The notes below the pieces were generated by a model, which saw only the letters and a list, made by a program, of their open reading frames with translations, searched no databases and was not told where the DNA came from. Position numbers and translations under genes: made by a program. A stretch of DNA of 64,000 bases from the NCBI RefSeq assembly GCF_910592395.1, contig NC_088320.1:2294001-2358000 (forward strand), read 5' to 3'. This DNA is from Lineus longissimus. Its lineage: Eukaryota > Nemertea > Pilidiophora > Heteronemertea > Lineidae. This document shows, piece by piece, positions 1 through 12,000 of the stretch (positions are counted from its first letter, which is position 1; each line of letters begins with the position of its first letter).

Positions 1-765
1 ACAAAATTACCGAAAAAAAGTGCCATACGTTCGTTGGAATCTTATACGTAGCTTTGATGATAGCAATAAGTATTTTCTTCAAGTCGTTCCTGTTGGTGAC
101 CAGCCCAACGTTATAAGTTATTACTAACCGACCATGCAAAATTGCTAGAGTAATTCGAAATGACTTCTGTTGCGTCGCAAAGAGAAACGCTTGCTTCTGA
201 CACCGCATTCTCGCATAAAAGGATACAGTGAATTCTTGATGAAAGTCGAGGTTTCTTAACTGGGCTGTCTGCCATGAAAATGACAATACATCACCAAACG
301 CCGCTGATTGAACATAGTGCACCTCCGATTCGTATGAAAACCTAGGTGAAATGGCGCGTTAGAAAACTCGCGAAAATGTAAAGGATATAAGTTCATCCTT
401 TTGCATGAACTACCGGTGCTCTCCATTAAGGAGTTTTTGATAGCATATTAGATGCGGTATCCGTTCGTGCTGTCTAATCAGAAATATTGTGATATGCAGC
501 CCGTGTATTACTGACCCCGCAGCTACTTTTTGGGAGACGGCCAGTGGATTGTGGCTTAGGAAGACGTGAATGCATTTGCTTTCCCTACCAAGAGTCCACT
601 GCTGAAGGAGACAATTGAAAAACAGTTGTTCTTCTCACAGCTCTTTTGACAAAGGCTGTTTCTGAACAAACGCCAGTTGCTCGGTGTTGACACTCGGAGG
701 GGTCTGTTCCTAATACTGTAGAAAATGGCACCTTTAACCCGAAAAATAACAGCTGCATCATAATT
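1..765. other. No gene recognised; flank of the transposon relic
   Basis: I see no coding exon, RNA gene or long repeat. The stretch is AT-rich with only short chance open frames. It ends at the TTAA that forms the left target-site duplication of the element starting at 770. Confidence 0.5.
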
Positions 766-769
766 TTAA
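766..769. repeat. Left TTAA target-site duplication
   Basis: TTAA lies immediately outside the left terminal inverted repeat. The matching copy is at 3093-3096. Confidence 0.75.
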
Positions 770-1127
770 AGGCCATATATCAAGGTTTTTTGCCATTTTC
801 TGCTGTAAGACGATTTCAAAAGTGTACCTAACACTTTATACAATACAGAAAACCAAATGCAATTAGCTCCATCCATTTTGAAGATATAGCCAATTATGTG
901 TTTGACAACTTGATTACCTAATCAGACTAGCAACTGGCTTGTTAGAGCCAGGCGGCGGGTTCAGCAAAAGTTGTGATGTAGATCAGGTTATCTGTACATG
1001 TCATGCAATCATAAAAGCAGGAGGGCCTTAATTAATTATGCACACCTGGAAGTATTGTGTTTCATTCACTATGGTGTATTGTGTGGCTCCGAATTGTGTC
1101 AAGGATAGCACAAAGAACAATCGAATA

Positions 1128-1136
1128 ACGGATGGG
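1128..1136. repeat. 9-bp target-site duplication, left copy
   Basis: ACGGATGGG, identical to 2080-2088. It directly abuts the 26-bp TIR of the nested element and encodes T-D-G of the THAP finger. Confidence 0.85.
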
Positions 1137-2079
1137 CAAGGAGGATACCGCGGTGACGTCACATCACGTGATCCCGACCCATATTAGTGATCGCTATGGC
1201 CAATCAGATTCAGTCTACTGACAGCACCAGCACTGAACACATCTCCACGTCTCACTGTCTGGTGCGCTCCTGTACACAAAAACACCAATAGACATGAAAT
1301 ATTGCAATACCTAGTATGGATTCTTCCTGTGTAGAATAAAATTTACAGAGCAGATTAACTTCCACGAATAAAAAAGACGTTTGGCGTGGCCAAAGTGCGG
1401 AAATAATGGGAAATAATGTCTCCGCTAAAATACACTACGAAATACACTAGGCAATGCACTACGCGATACACGGTAGAGATGCAGTTGAGTTTGTTATTGT
1501 TTTGACTTAGAAGCCCGCCCATATCATAGTATATTCATGTATTCATGAAGTATGAACTCATTTCTGTCCCATACAACTCTAAGAACAGTCTATTTCTCCT
1601 TAAATCATCACCGAAACCGCGATATCCGCAGGAAGATTTCGTTCTAGTGTCCGAAAATGCATGATCTTACAGGGGCGCTAACTCGACAAATAGAGGGGAT
1701 CTATGCGAGTTTTAGGTATTACAGGTCTCGAACTTGTAAAATCTGTAAACATGCCTCCAAATCCCATTATGATAATGAAGAGATTGCCCCATATCTGGGA
1801 GACTGTTTTGAAACCATCGCTAATTTTGGAAGATCGGTGCCGGCTATTTGGTTTAAAAAACCCTATTTTTCCCCATCAAAACAGCACTTTTCATTATTCA
1901 AATGATAGCTTATTGTCTGAAGACTTATTTCATAGCAGAAAAGTACTAATAACTCTGATTTGATGCGAAAAATCTAACTTTTTTGATGACTTGATTTTCC
2001 CTTGGCCGTGGATCGAGTTTGTTTACAATATGCAGCGCCATCTTGGAAAAGCCGTGACGTCACCGCGGTATCCTCCTTG
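1137..2079. mobile_element. Nested 943-bp non-autonomous TIR element, Mutator-like by target-site length
   Basis: Perfect 26-bp terminal inverted repeats lie at 1137-1162 (starting CAAGGAGGATACC) and 2054-2079 (ending GGTATCCTCCTTG). A perfect 9-bp target duplication, ACGGATGGG, flanks it at 1128-1136 and 2080-2088. Nine-base duplications are usual for Mutator/MULE elements; Merlin is an alternative at 8-9 bp, while hAT and P elements make 8 bp. The interior has no recognisable transposase, only chance short frames. Each TIR contains the CRE palindrome TGACGTCA (1154-1161 and 2055-2062). The intact ends and identical duplications indicate a fairly recent insertion. Confidence 0.85.
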
Positions 2080-2088
2080 ACGGATGGG
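2080..2088. repeat. 9-bp target-site duplication, right copy
   Basis: ACGGATGGG directly follows the right TIR. The THAP reading frame resumes from this copy. Confidence 0.85.
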
Positions 2089-2476
2089 ACCCATTTTCAT
2101 GAATTTCCAAAGTCAGTTGAACAAGAGAGGAGGAAACTCGGAAGTGCAAACGTTTGGAGTGTTGGAAGCCTGGGCCTTCGGCCAAACTTTGCAGTGATCA
2201 CTTTATCGATACGGATTATCACATGAAGCCGGATATCTGCATCCAACCGAATATTAAATGCCACTTGTTAAAAACAGCTGTTCCAACCATGTCAATTGCA
2301 TTTAATGCCCGAGGCTGCTGAGAACGGTTGTTATACATAACGTGTAGGCCCTATTGGGGCCTGTGATACCGCATAGTGTCTTCTTGTGTTCCAGCCATAG
2401 CAAGGTGACAGCGACACAGGTCAGTGTCAGTGACAGCCACTGTCAATGACAGATTATTGTCATCTGACATCTAGGC

Positions 2477-2857
2477 CTATCTAACGTTGATCGTCACGTC
2501 AAGATGATTGTGCATAATACCGTCACTTTTCAATAGTAGTTCAGCGTCATGACATAACTGGCGATACAACACTGACGAGGCGAAACAATATTGTGCAACA
2601 TTAGTCTGTTCAAAAATCATACATGTTATGCATCTGCAACCGTCTATCAATGTCTTCTTTGCTATATCGGCAGGTCTGCCATGCAAATTGATTAACCACA
2701 AATTCTAATCACTTTCGTCCGAATGATCACTCTCATTATGATCTAGTGATATTAATGGCTCGAACATGTACGGCTCAACGTTTAAATATCCTTCTGTATC
2801 GACCAAAACATCCTCAAATTCACTGCTCTCACTCTCTGAACTGTATGCGGAAGCCAT
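2477..2857 (-). pseudogene. Acidic, P2X7-tail-like (Cys-rich) transposon-associated ORF with one in-frame stop
   Basis: An ATG at 2857-2855 opens a Ser/Glu/Asp-rich stretch (MASAYSSESESSEFED, then EPYMFEP, then a second acidic run). It meets TAG at 2707-2705 and continues in the same frame for 75 more codons. That part includes CRCITC and a later YCFASSVLYRQL. An acidic leader with a YxFEP motif followed by a C-x-C-x2-C cluster and a YRQ motif recalls the P2X7 intracellular-tail-like zinc proteins abundant in amphioxus, corals and molluscs. That family match is from memory and moderate. It converges with the THAP pseudogene inside one TTAA/TIR element. The stop could be a mutation or mark a lost intron. 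Confidence 0.45.
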
Positions 2858-3092
2858 CTTGCTTTGTTCTGACCGACCTGATCTACGTCATCAAAAAATC
2901 CCTAGCGGCCACATGTGGAACTAATCTAAAGTTGTGTGTGGTGGGAAATTCAAATAGTTTAAAATTGAAAATTGAAATAACTAAATAATGACTTTATTAT
3001 TAGAATTTTTTTAATGTCTGGGATCTTGTTTTTTTAACCCTCAACATATTTCATGAGTATCAAGCATGTTTTCAAACCTTGATATATGGCCT

Positions 3093-3096
3093 TTAA
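3093..3096. repeat. Right TTAA target-site duplication
   Basis: TTAA lies immediately outside the right terminal inverted repeat and matches 766-769. Confidence 0.75.
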
Positions 3097-6000
3097 GAGC
3101 CATTTTCTGCAGTCTAATCTTAGTCATCACCCTGTCTTACTCCTCAGCAATACAGGGTACACACTATTTAATGGTTCAATTTTGTAAAACTGGGAAAGTA
3201 GGGTTGATAAAATTGTACCAGATTTTCTCCTCAGTCTTGTTTAACATGGCGTTCGTAGTTGCTGTAAAATGAATCGGTGTTCAACTGAAATTGTACGACG
3301 AAACAGTGCAGCTCCTTATTCTTTGGTAACATGACCCAAGGTCGAATGTCTTCTTCTCCTCGGCGGTGGACATCAGCTTGTTCACCATTAAGCCTTCGAA
3401 ATAATCTCATTTGGTCGGCCCTACATTCATGAAATGCATACTACAGACTCGTCTCGTCTCGTTTCTCACACCAGAGGCTGCGACTGAGGAGTCTTCGAAA
3501 TACGCCAAAGGCCCGAAATACGTCAAAGACCATCCTCAGCCCCAGGGTCATCGTTTCAGGGCCTTGTCCTTAAAATGTTGTGCAGAGCTTACCTGTTGAA
3601 GGTTTATTTCTCGAGTAAGTGCTTATCGTTTCCAGGAGTCTCGCGAGAACCACCAATCTGAACATATCGATGTACCAGATTCATTCGATTATCTTATTTG
3701 TTATGATGGACCGCGTTGAGGTCACTCGTCGGATGGTGTGTTTTTTTGTTGAAAGGATTGTAACATTAGGTGTATCGTTTTACTGGGTACATGTAAGAAT
3801 GACGTCCGGATTAGGGATCGAAGTGGGCTACTCTTAATCTTTATCAGGCTCAACTCCCCTGGAGATGGAGCCTTCTCGTTTCGATTGTTGGATCACTCAC
3901 TTTACGGCTAAGAGGTGCTGACGGTATTTAAACTTCTAGCAACGAATTTTTCCCATCAATCTTCCTATCGTCAGAAGGTTACGCTTTCCAAAGAAGGTTG
4001 CGTTCTGCAAGCTCGTGCCGTTAGCGTACTACATGTCTCATTCAGTATACCACAGTTGCAAATCTTCATCTCCTTGGAACTTGTAAGCAGCCAACATCAG
4101 AGACATTACTGAATCATATATGAACGTTTTATGCTTATTGATCGCAATCATTGTTATGTTTATGCCACATATTCTATAGATTTTTATCTCTTTTACAAAA
4201 CATCGTTTTCGGTGGTCGATTTGATATGGCACAGTGTTGAATTCCCTTGATTCATCGATCGAAAATCTCTGTGAATTGTTTTTTTCGTTCTTGTTTTCCC
4301 CACAATCACCATTGGCAATAATATGTGTAACTGTTAAATAGTCTAGACCGAGTACACATCAATCTTTCCGTTTTCTGGTCATTAACGATGAAGTATAATC
4401 CATTATGTAAATGTATTATATCGGCGACGCGTTCCCTTATTTCTCGCCTTACTACTAAGCATCAGTGTGGCTAACGGGGTACCAATGACACCCCAGGCGT
4501 TTTACGTTGTATACACTAGCCTATGTCATTCGTAAGAGTTGCATAAACTGATTACTGTAAACGTCCGCTCATAAACCCAGACGCATCACCTCCAAGTCCT
4601 ACTAACAATCGCCTGCCATGCGTCTTCTTCGCTCAAGCACTCAAAGCAATTTGAGGATTTGCTTCTAAAAGATCCACTGATTGTAGCTGACAAGCTGATA
4701 ATGATTTGAAAGCTGCAATCCTTTTTGCGAAGGATGGCAGGAAATAATAGACTAAATGTTCTTTTGAGATCACATGGCGAATTCAAAATGACGGAAGCTA
4801 CATTTAAAAATATTGGATCAGCGCACGTTAACCCTTAGTGATTGCGTTGCCTAAATCGTGTTTTAGCATTTGTTTGTTTATATTGTTCCCTTAGCTACGT
4901 TTGGAAAGTGGATAAAGAACTATCAATTTGTGTTATCATGTTCCTTTAAGAGGGACAACATGCAGGCAGGGCAGAGGCTTGGGGGGCATTTGCGGTTACG
5001 GATAACTGATGCGCATATTAGGTATACGAAGATTCAAGCAATGCTAATATCCCTAACAGAACAAGTCCAAGTCGTTTATCATGATAACGGTGATTGCACA
5101 GAAAAGAAAAGCTATTTCACGGCTGAGATAAATCAAGCGAGTGTTGCGCCCAATGTGTTACTTCAGGCAATTTATCATCGTATAACATGTATAATGTAGC
5201 CTCCAATTCCAAATAGGAAAACATTACATGCGATATTCATGGGCGAATTATACCATGTTGTAGCAGATAACCTGTTTTACCAGTAGTTTAGAAACAACAT
5301 GTGCCCCCATTCTGATTCTAGCTATTCGTGTCACGATCAAACTCATTGAGCGAATCCTTCCTAATGTCCTCCCAAGACATCCATCATCAACGATGGGGTG
5401 GGATTCAGGAACGTTTTGGTCGTGAACTCAGTTAACAAAAGACTTAACCCTAAAGCAGCCAAGGGTTTTAGAAGCTCAAGCGTTTGGCGAAAACCTGTCT
5501 TGGCGTACATTTTAGATCCACTCTTAAGATATTTGGCGAGACAATCAATACCTCCAGATCGCTACCAATTCAATAAATCGCAACATAAGTCTGTTTCCCT
5601 CACGTTTTTGACAAGTCAATTCGAATTTTTCAGAATGAGACGGACAATCTTCCTACCACTTAAATAAATGAGATGCTTCAAGTAACAGGATTTGAATAAT
5701 TGAAATAGAATGCTCTTCCTCTTGCAAAAATCCCTAGATTTGAACGTAAGACCAGAGGGTAAGTGGAAATGGTTCTGTTACCATGGTAATCGATCAGATA
5801 AATAAGGCGGGAAATGAAACGATTACGAGTTTACTGAGAGTCGATTTCTTGGAATGCTTTTTCAAGTTATTCATTAGATGCAGCCATTTATTGGTTTTCC
5901 TAATACACAGGAGAAACAGGAGGCTTGAAACTGATAACAATGTCTAGAACTTTTTTCTATCTCGGCAGAAATCTATTGCAACGCAAAAAAACGGAGCACT

Positions 6001-8439
6001 GCAAATGACGATAGAGGACTTCTTTACATAAATCGATTGAAACGTCAGAAATGTCAAGAGAACCACACTTGTTGAAGCCGCTGTCGAGGCTCTTGTCATA
6101 CTCATGAGAAACATTGACAGCTCTTAAGACAGGCACTGACAGTAATCTATCAAACTTTGCTGATTGAACAATCTATCTATAAAGTACAATTAGATATGAA
6201 GTTGGAAGGGAGGTATTAATAAGGTTCTGGTATCTGAACACAGCTCAGAAACTGGTTTCCAGACATGAACGTCATCAGCGTAGGCTGTGAACCTCGAACG
6301 GATAAGACCATGGCCTGGCCATGAACGCACCTATGATGATATTTTAGAAGACGTATCTGACAGGGCAATAAATCGACAACATATCTATGACTCTCAGCTA
6401 TGACTAAGAGCATAATGAACATACGAGCTATCGCCAAGAAGCTGGAACACACACGGCCTTGGTTCCATGAGGTATTGACAACTTAGCGCCAACATAAGAA
6501 GCTTTAGATGACAATGATTAGTTCTGATGGTGCGCATGGTGGAATGGCGTCAAAGCTGTCGTCACACACATAATCCTTGGTGGAGTTATTGCTTCAGAAG
6601 GAGTTGTAGGTTTCATTTTTCAATTCAATATGAAATCACTAAATCTTTTCCAAAGGTTAATTCTTGTAATAATCTTTTTTTAAGAAATTTTCGCGGATCA
6701 CAAAAAGTCTCTTAAATTAAGCTGTTTACAGTTGTATCTGCGCGGGTATCAGCGCATACGGTTTTGTTGTAGAGACTACTTCATAGCGCGAAAGTTGAAA
6801 TCTAGATTTACAGACGGTTTTTTCATGAACCTTTCTTCAAAGGCTAAGAGGCATGATAAAGAGAGAAACGCAGAGAGATAGGGTGACCAAACTCGCTTCT
6901 ATTCAGTACGCGGTATTAGCTCCCATCGCTATTGCTTCCAACCTGCCAACAATGATTTCCCCGGGGATTTTAACGATGTTTTTGCAATCAAACCATATTT
7001 GCCTTGAGGGGGACGCGAGGTGACTTCCTGTCTCATGGTTTTAGATCCATCAAGATAATCATTAAAAGGGCGGCGGTTGCAGTGGTTTACCAGTACATTA
7101 TCGTATATCCGATGTTTTTATTGCTGTTTATCCAGAACGATGTGGCTTACTGTTCAGAATGACTCAACCCAATGGTCGTGTACTTAGTTTCGACTTAGGT
7201 CCGCTGCAGTGTTTCTAAGTGTCTATCATCACCAACCCACATCTTCACAAATGCTGATCAAACTACCGAGGACCCAATAACGATATTGCAGAGATAATTT
7301 TTTGCTCAAAGTACATTGAAGGTAATATTTTATATAAGATCAAATAAACCGCTACGAGGCGCATTTGCCTCTTCGCCGCCATCCAGCCTGAACCCTGTTG
7401 AATCATCTCAGTGTAGTCTGCAGTTGGAATGAATCTGAGACATCTAGCGATACGAATTCATTGATGATGAAGTGCATTTGAACCTGTGGTCTACAGATTC
7501 ACGTCTCGCCACTAGACACAATTGAATCGGACCATGTTTACTTAGGGGCGTCAGGCCGACAGGCCGGCACCTCTAACCATTATGTGGTAGTGAGCATTGC
7601 CGAGTACATTGCGCCAAAAAATCAACGTTCACAATTTTTCAAATCGACATTTAACTTCTTATATTTGCAGGAAATATTGCTTCGAATTTGCTGTGATTAA
7701 CGTTAGGTGGATTATGAATTCGAATTAAAGTGGTCATTTTATGGGATTTCATGGCTACCTTGGCTAGGCCGCAGTTTTTACAGGTAGGTTGATCATTTTT
7801 AAAATTAAAGATTTGTACGAAGCTTTTACAGAAAAAAGATTCAATACTGAGGACAGCAGTACGCGTTGCCGGTTTTCGATCACCTGAGGTGCATGACGAG
7901 TGAGTGGCATATCATGCCTCCGAATGAATAGTTTTTCTACTTCATATCGGCGGAGTCTCTGTTGAATTCATTGGTGAAAAACGAGCTCTAAACTGTCCAT
8001 TGTTATGAAGTTTCCCACTTTGCACCTATTTCTTTGCGATTTATCGGTAATTCTGATAAATGCGACCGCAACACGACACATATTTTTCCCCTGTGTAATT
8101 TGTCACCGGAGCTATCGCAATTCGCTGTCACTGTTTGGCTTTATTGCATCATTTATTAGAAGCAATATCGCATAACGGCTCATTTGGGAGCACGGTGATT
8201 TGTTTTAAACCTAGCAATGATCGTTGTTACGAAGTAACAGTTCTTTCGATTGACTGAATGCAACTGGAGGAAGGCGTGGTAACTTTGAAGTTCGGGTGTC
8301 ATAGTGCAATGAAACCACTGACACAGGCGTCAATGAGCTTATTTGTATCGCCTCGGCCAACTCATATACCTGTCTGCGTTCCGGTAGCATATTTGTAAAG
8401 TTGATTTAGGGTTCTCACGGGATACGATGACAATTAAGT
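3097..8439. other. Intergenic, no gene recognised
   Basis: Only chance frames are present, the longest 109 codons at 4870-5199 on +. None has a family motif or neighbouring in-frame exons. I see no clear mobile-element ends. Confidence 0.5.
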
Positions 8440-9060
8440 AATACTCTCTCGTGCCCAGAAGTTCGTGTTCGATTCTCCTGCTCAAGTATCGTGGGGAGTC
8501 GATTACCGATATTCGTCCGGTAAAGCATCACCTGGTCACTGACACCTAGACCATCGATTGCAATACTTTTGACGTTGATTGAGTCGGAAAGGGTCCCTTG
8601 GGGATAGGATAATCACAGTAGGCTAACACTCATTGGTGTGCAGAGGCTCCGATCTATTTGATTCCTGTTCGCAAATATGGTCTTATCTTTTCTGGCCAAG
8701 CACCCAGCCCTGCAGAATCCGAAGTGGCAGCACGATAGTCTCGAACTCCTTACCCTTTTGCCTAGACGAAGTAGATCTGATCTGTACACCTTAACCAAAC
8801 ACCCAACCCTGCAGAATGCGAATTGGCATACTTGTCGTGTTTACTATGGTCTCGGAGGGTCCTCCTCCGGGATAAGATTATCACAATCACTCAGAGACGC
8901 CTATTTGATTCCCGTACTCATATATCGTGTGCCTGGTCGATTTCCTATAGTCTCCCGGTTGAGAATCACCTGCGTCGCATACACATAGACCAACAGGTTC
9001 AATATCAAGAACGTCACCAGTGGCTAACACATTGTTCTTACCATGCGAATCAACAACTTT
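8440..9060. repeat. Degenerate local direct repeats
   Basis: Several blocks recur imperfectly. ACCCAGCCCTGCAGAATCCG (about 8702) recurs as ACCCAACCCTGCAGAATGCG (about 8802). The stretch GGGATAGGATAATCACA (about 8601) recurs as GGGATAAGATTATCACA (about 8869). CTATTTGATTCCTG (about 8652) recurs as CTATTTGATTCCCG (about 8902). The span at 8470-8575 resembles 8905-9010. It looks like an old tandem array broken by indels. The chance frames here are by-products of the repeats. Confidence 0.5.
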
Positions 9061-9069
9061 TCACTCATC

Positions 9070-12000
9070 CGTGGAATTAGCACGTTAGGGGCAAAGAGAA
9101 CGTGAAATGATCCATGATATACTTTAGTGTAGACCATTAGAGAATTAGGCTTGTAGTCTATCCCTCCGCAACCCTAAGCCATTTCTGCGCACGCTGCGTT
9201 CAACCATTTAACACACACACACTACGTGATAATTTGATTATCTTATACGGAAAATCTGATTAATTTCCCGATGTAACAATATGTGCATGCTCTGTTTGAT
9301 TCTCTTAATACATATTGTAAATACGTGGAAAGGTAGTGCAGTCATCGTTATTGCGCTAAATCAATAAAGGTGAATTGGAACAAATCGTTTACATCTACGT
9401 CTAATAAGTAGTATACCAATATTCCACATCTTCGAGCCTCATTGTTTTCTATGGTGGAGCAATGGAGCAATTTTTACCTCACTGAGGGTGAGAGTCATTC
9501 TATGATATCATCTTAGCAAAACCAAGCGATTCGTGATGTCTTTACAGTCTCTTCAGCAGGATCAATACCTCTCGCTGCCACTCAAGGAAAACGCTGCCTG
9601 GCTACTTAATGCCCACGGTACTAACTAAGTCAGTAGCATCGGGGATAATTCACTTGACTCCGAAGAGAAATCTCATGACGACTACTACTTTCTGCGCTGG
9701 TGCGAGCGGTCTCAGAGCGTAGGTCGTCATTTACTACATCAGCGTGGATATTGGTAATGTGCTTGAGTTGTGGAGATAAATCCCACAAGGACACTACTTG
9801 TCGTCCCTGCGTAGCTTGTCATTTAGAAAGAGTGCTTGTCAGTCAGAACAGTTTACTCGTGGACATGTTCGAGAAATTTCTAAGGTCGCTGAATTGGTCA
9901 ACGGTCCGAGAGCAAAGAAAGTCCTTGACGTTGATTTTTATCAGGGAGAGTGCTAACATGTAATTATGAGCCAGAACATGCCGTTGTGCAAAGACAAGTT
10001 GCCAAAACGTTTATCTTAGAGTTACAACCCTGAAGCTGGTTATTCGAAGTTTAAATTTTATGATAACTATCAAATAAACTGAAAGTATCACGTATCCTCG
10101 ATCAAACCTCTACTGATATTTGACACAGCAATAGTTTTGACCTTGACTCTCTGAATGATAAAGGCTATTCTTGATATTAGCTCGATTCTTGACATCAACG
10201 TTCGTTTTGACAAACGGTTACCTGGTATATCAACATAACCTCCAGGAGCCTTTTCATGGCCTAAATCATATATTGGCCGGCAGACTAAAGGTCATGGGCA
10301 TCAGGGAATAAGAGGATAAGTAGGATAAATGGATTGTCGTGGTAACTTTGATCTAGTAGGAACTTGCAAATGTGAGAGAGATACTTTCCTATACATGAAA
10401 GACACACTTGTCCGTTGGGAGGTCAGAGCTTTTAGTCTGTCGCCAACCTTAATGTCATCGACACCATATCTGAGCTAGATATGATGCATTGCCTCTCTGT
10501 TCTACTCTCCGAAGGCTCATCCTAAACCAATTTAACACTTCAGTTTTAGACCCAGATAATAAATATTGGTGTAAATATACTTCAAGGGCCACGAAGAGTG
10601 TTATGGGTTCGGGTTTCTTCTTGACTTTGGTAGGCAGTATACGAAAAGGCCGGAATCCTTCATCGAATAGACGATTTTGCCTCAAGGAACCTGGTCTCTA
10701 ACTCTGTCTTACGTTGCCATCATTATAGACACAAACTAGACGCAAACCGTGCTCCTGAAAGGTTAATAGGCAAGCGTGCCTGCGGAAACATTAAACTTGT
10801 AAGTAGAAGAAGTGCTTTAGAGACTGTTTGAAGTCATTTTGAGAGCAGTAAAGGTTACCAGGACAATCAGCGGAGCCCATTAGCTAGTGACCGTATTTCC
10901 GTCGGCGTCTACTAATGGCGTGTTGCAGCTGTCTTCAGGTTAATGTACTAAAAGCATGGTTCACTCGCACATTCTGCTTAAATGTTTCCCTCAGGTAATT
11001 TATATCATAGCATGGTCGTTGTGTAGTTATAATCAACGGAGATGCAATGAAACTTAATACGCATAGTATTTGTACGCATGCCTAAACAACTCAATTTTCA
11101 TCACGCATTTTCAAATTCGGAAGCTCTAAAATTCGATTTCGATTTTCGACGAACGGCTTAACTCTTTCAGGTGACAATTCGTGAAATCTGATGGGTGCGA
11201 ATTTGCCCACAAGCTAAACACAGCAAAAAAGATACTGGCTGAGCATGCTGCAATTAACTAATCAAGAAAATTTACGTTTGATGCTCAAACAAACAAAAAA
11301 TATTTTGTTTAATTACGACTCCGCAATATTGACTTAACAAGACTACCTCAAGCAGAGAATCAGTGGAAGAATGAGCAGCCTAATATGGTAAATGTAACGG
11401 TTATTCGAGAAATAGTACCATTTCCCGATTTGACCGCGGTAGAGAGGTAAACCGATCGGAATTGATTGATACATTCAATAACAGTCAATCATTTCATCGG
11501 ATTGTTTCGTGTTCGAAATGCGATGACGCGGCTAAGAGGGAATTTGGATTTTTGCATGTCGCGTTGTATTCTCGGGATGACGCGGGATGAAAATTTCGAT
11601 CAGATGGTTCCTGATATTCAGTGTTCAGGTAACCATTTATTGGGTTATTGATTACCAAATAGACAGATCGGGAAACCCAATATATCAATCAGAAGGATGC
11701 TCGAAGTTTAAAAAAAATTAGTACGACATCAATGTGCAATAATCGATTCACTTATCACGTATCAGTTAAGTGCAATTCGATTACATTACAAACACACCAA
11801 AGCTATTTCTATATTATTCAGAAGTGAAAAGCTACGGTTTTTAATTTTTGTCTTAATTTTTTACGAGTGCTCTTGGCATTCAACAAAAAATATACTGACA
11901 ATGTTGATGCCTGAAGATACTAGTAACTAGTCTGACTATACTGGACCTCAAGACATCACGACGCAGTATGCCGTGATCTCAGCGCCTCCCTGAAAGAACT

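Larger units (their letters stand above)
1071..2321 (+). pseudogene. THAP-type zinc-finger protein, interrupted by a nested transposon
   Basis: The ATG at 1071 opens with MVYCVAPNC, the typical THAP start with the first two zinc-binding cysteines (C4 and C9). The frame runs to RITDG and is cut at 1136 by the element at 1137-2079. It resumes in the same frame with THFHEFPKS from the 9-bp duplication at 2080-2088. A frameshift at roughly 2140-2165 follows. In the shifted frame come WKPG, LCSDHF (the Cys-x2-His pair) and AVPT, the hallmark end of THAP domains, and then a stop at 2319-2321. THAP domains bind DNA and occur in P-type and Kolobok transposases and in host genes. Here the finger lies inside a TTAA/TIR element, so it is most likely transposon-derived. 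The nested insertion and the frameshift both make it non-functional. Confidence 0.8.
770..3092. mobile_element. Kolobok-like DNA transposon relic (TTAA target site, THAP-bearing)
   Basis: The ends are perfect 19-bp terminal inverted repeats, AGGCCATATATCAAGGTTT at 770-788 and its complement at 3074-3092. Each is flanked directly by TTAA (766-769 and 3093-3096). TTAA duplication together with a THAP zinc finger is the known combination of the Kolobok superfamily; piggyBac also uses TTAA but lacks THAP and has different ends. Inside lie a THAP pseudogene on + and an acidic pseudogene on -, which converge. No transposase catalytic domain is visible, so the copy is non-autonomous and dead. It was later split by a nested 943-bp insertion plus its 9-bp duplication; without these the element is about 1.37 kb. 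The superfamily assignment is inference from TTAA, TIRs and THAP. Confidence 0.75.

Noticed and set aside
4870..5199. 109-codon open frame
   Set aside because: No domain, signal peptide or splice partners; consistent with chance in 64 kb.
9700..9963. Cysteine-bearing frame (CLSCGD, CRPCVAC, then QNSLLVDMFEKFL) resembling the end of a RING finger
   Set aside because: Cysteine spacing does not fit a RING or B-box, no histidine ligand sits in the right place, and there are no neighbouring in-frame exons.
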